Below are positions 63,400 through 64,000 of a DNA stretch of 64,000 nt, piece by piece. The stretch lies in NCBI GenBank assembly GCA_014706295.1, contig JACSVZ010000008.1, positions 14,286,159-14,350,158 on the forward strand, written 5' to 3'. This stretch comes from Lycocorax pyrrhopterus obiensis (taxonomy: Eukaryota > Chordata > Aves > Passeriformes > Paradisaeidae). The translations under genes were made by a program, and so were the position numbers. The notes below the pieces were generated by a model. The model saw nothing but the letters and a program-made list of their open reading frames with translations. It was not told the DNA's origin and ran no database searches. How positions within the stretch are numbered: position 1 is the first letter of the stretch; each line of letters begins with the position of its first letter.

Positions 63400-64000
63400 A
63401 TGAGTGTTACTTTCATTAACCTAATGGTAATTGCAAAAAGACTCCCTTTTTGTCAGCTTCACCTAATCAAAACCGAATATCTGTATGTGGCACTGACAAA
63501 ATCAGTAAAACTTCACCTTCGACTTTATTGATCTGAACAGACAGGCAGAGTTTTCTATGGTGTTCAATTTAGGGAATTAAAAAAAATCACTCCGCTAACA
63601 GCATTTGGTACATTTCTAACCCATATGTCACCTCAGTGCTTTAAATAATTATATTTGCATGCAGGGAGTGATTCATAAATATGTCAGGATTGTGAAATAT
63701 AGGCAGGCATTTCAAACTTTCTATTTAAAAAACATGAATTATGGCCACGAAAAATGTGTTCCCATTTAAGGGTGATACGAAGTATTTGGTGTCTAGTACG
63801 GAGGCCCATCCATCATATAGACAATAAAGAGAGTTTTTGCCTGACGTTGGAAATTTATGGTTGCCCTTCTCTGCCCTAATAACTCAAGCATTGTGTCAGC
63901 CTGTGACAGCCTTTGCAGAAAAACAGCAACCCTGTTATCAATCAAAAAGCCCTTTTACATTTTTAGCAAAACTCTGATCATCCAGACACCCTTTTAATGT
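63400..64000. promoter_or_regulatory. Candidate conserved element beside orphan CpG island
   Basis: Immediately beyond the CpG island the sequence becomes balanced in composition and motif-dense. It contains an exact octamer ATTTGCAT at 63653-63660, an ATCAATCAAAA (PBX/HOX-like) site near 63940, several TAAT cores and CTGTGACAGC. It has no transposon similarity and runs off the window. An element of this kind next to an orphan island suggests a developmentally regulated promoter-enhancer pair, possibly for ZNF503 or its associated non-coding RNAs. This is inference. Confidence 0.35.

Overview
This is non-coding-rich nuclear DNA from a vertebrate, most likely a bird. It is AT-rich with two sharp CpG islands. 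The only interspersed repeats I recognise are sparse, truncated CR1-type LINE fragments, and there are no SINEs, which is the usual avian picture. A turtle or crocodilian cannot be excluded from sequence alone. There are no prokaryotic, phage or viral genes, no CRISPR array, and no tRNA or rRNA that I recognise.

The one gene I can support is the 5' end of LRMDA (C10orf11, a small leucine-rich-repeat protein needed for melanocyte differentiation), on the minus strand. Coding exon 1 (43180-43209, 10 codons, ATG at 43209) lies in a CpG island and ends in a good donor. Intron 1 is 4,241 bp. Exon 2 (38838-38938) has a good acceptor and donor, keeps the frame, and encodes the start of the LRR domain. 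Everything from 38837 down to base 1 is then intron 2, because I find no LRR-coding exon 3. Within the introns I mark two possible cassette exons (40868-40900 and 38195-38244) and one possible alternative last exon with a poly(A) signal (about 19285-19421). These are inferences from splice-site quality and open frame.

Left to right: 1-38837, LRMDA intron 2, with CR1 fragments near 3.6-4.0 kb and 35.7-36.0 kb, simple repeats, and three blocks whose composition resembles conserved regulatory elements (about 9.54-9.73, 25.48-26.0 and 33.4-34.3 kb). 38838-43209, exons 2 and 1 with intron 1. 42620-43470, CpG-island promoter. 43549-43990, a CR1 fragment just upstream of it. 43991-62560, intergenic DNA with an extreme G-tract cluster (50.53-50.64 kb) and a 160-bp sequence present twice (56.56 and 58.62 kb). 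60170-60480, another candidate regulatory block. 62570-63290, a second, orphan CpG island. 63400-64000, candidate regulatory DNA running off the right edge.

In amniotes the neighbour upstream of LRMDA is the developmental regulator ZNF503, so this right-hand interval is probably part of the LRMDA-ZNF503 regulatory landscape. ZNF503 itself is not in the window. I found no new multi-gene system. The points most worth a second look are the orphan CpG island, the candidate enhancers, and the candidate alternative LRMDA exons.
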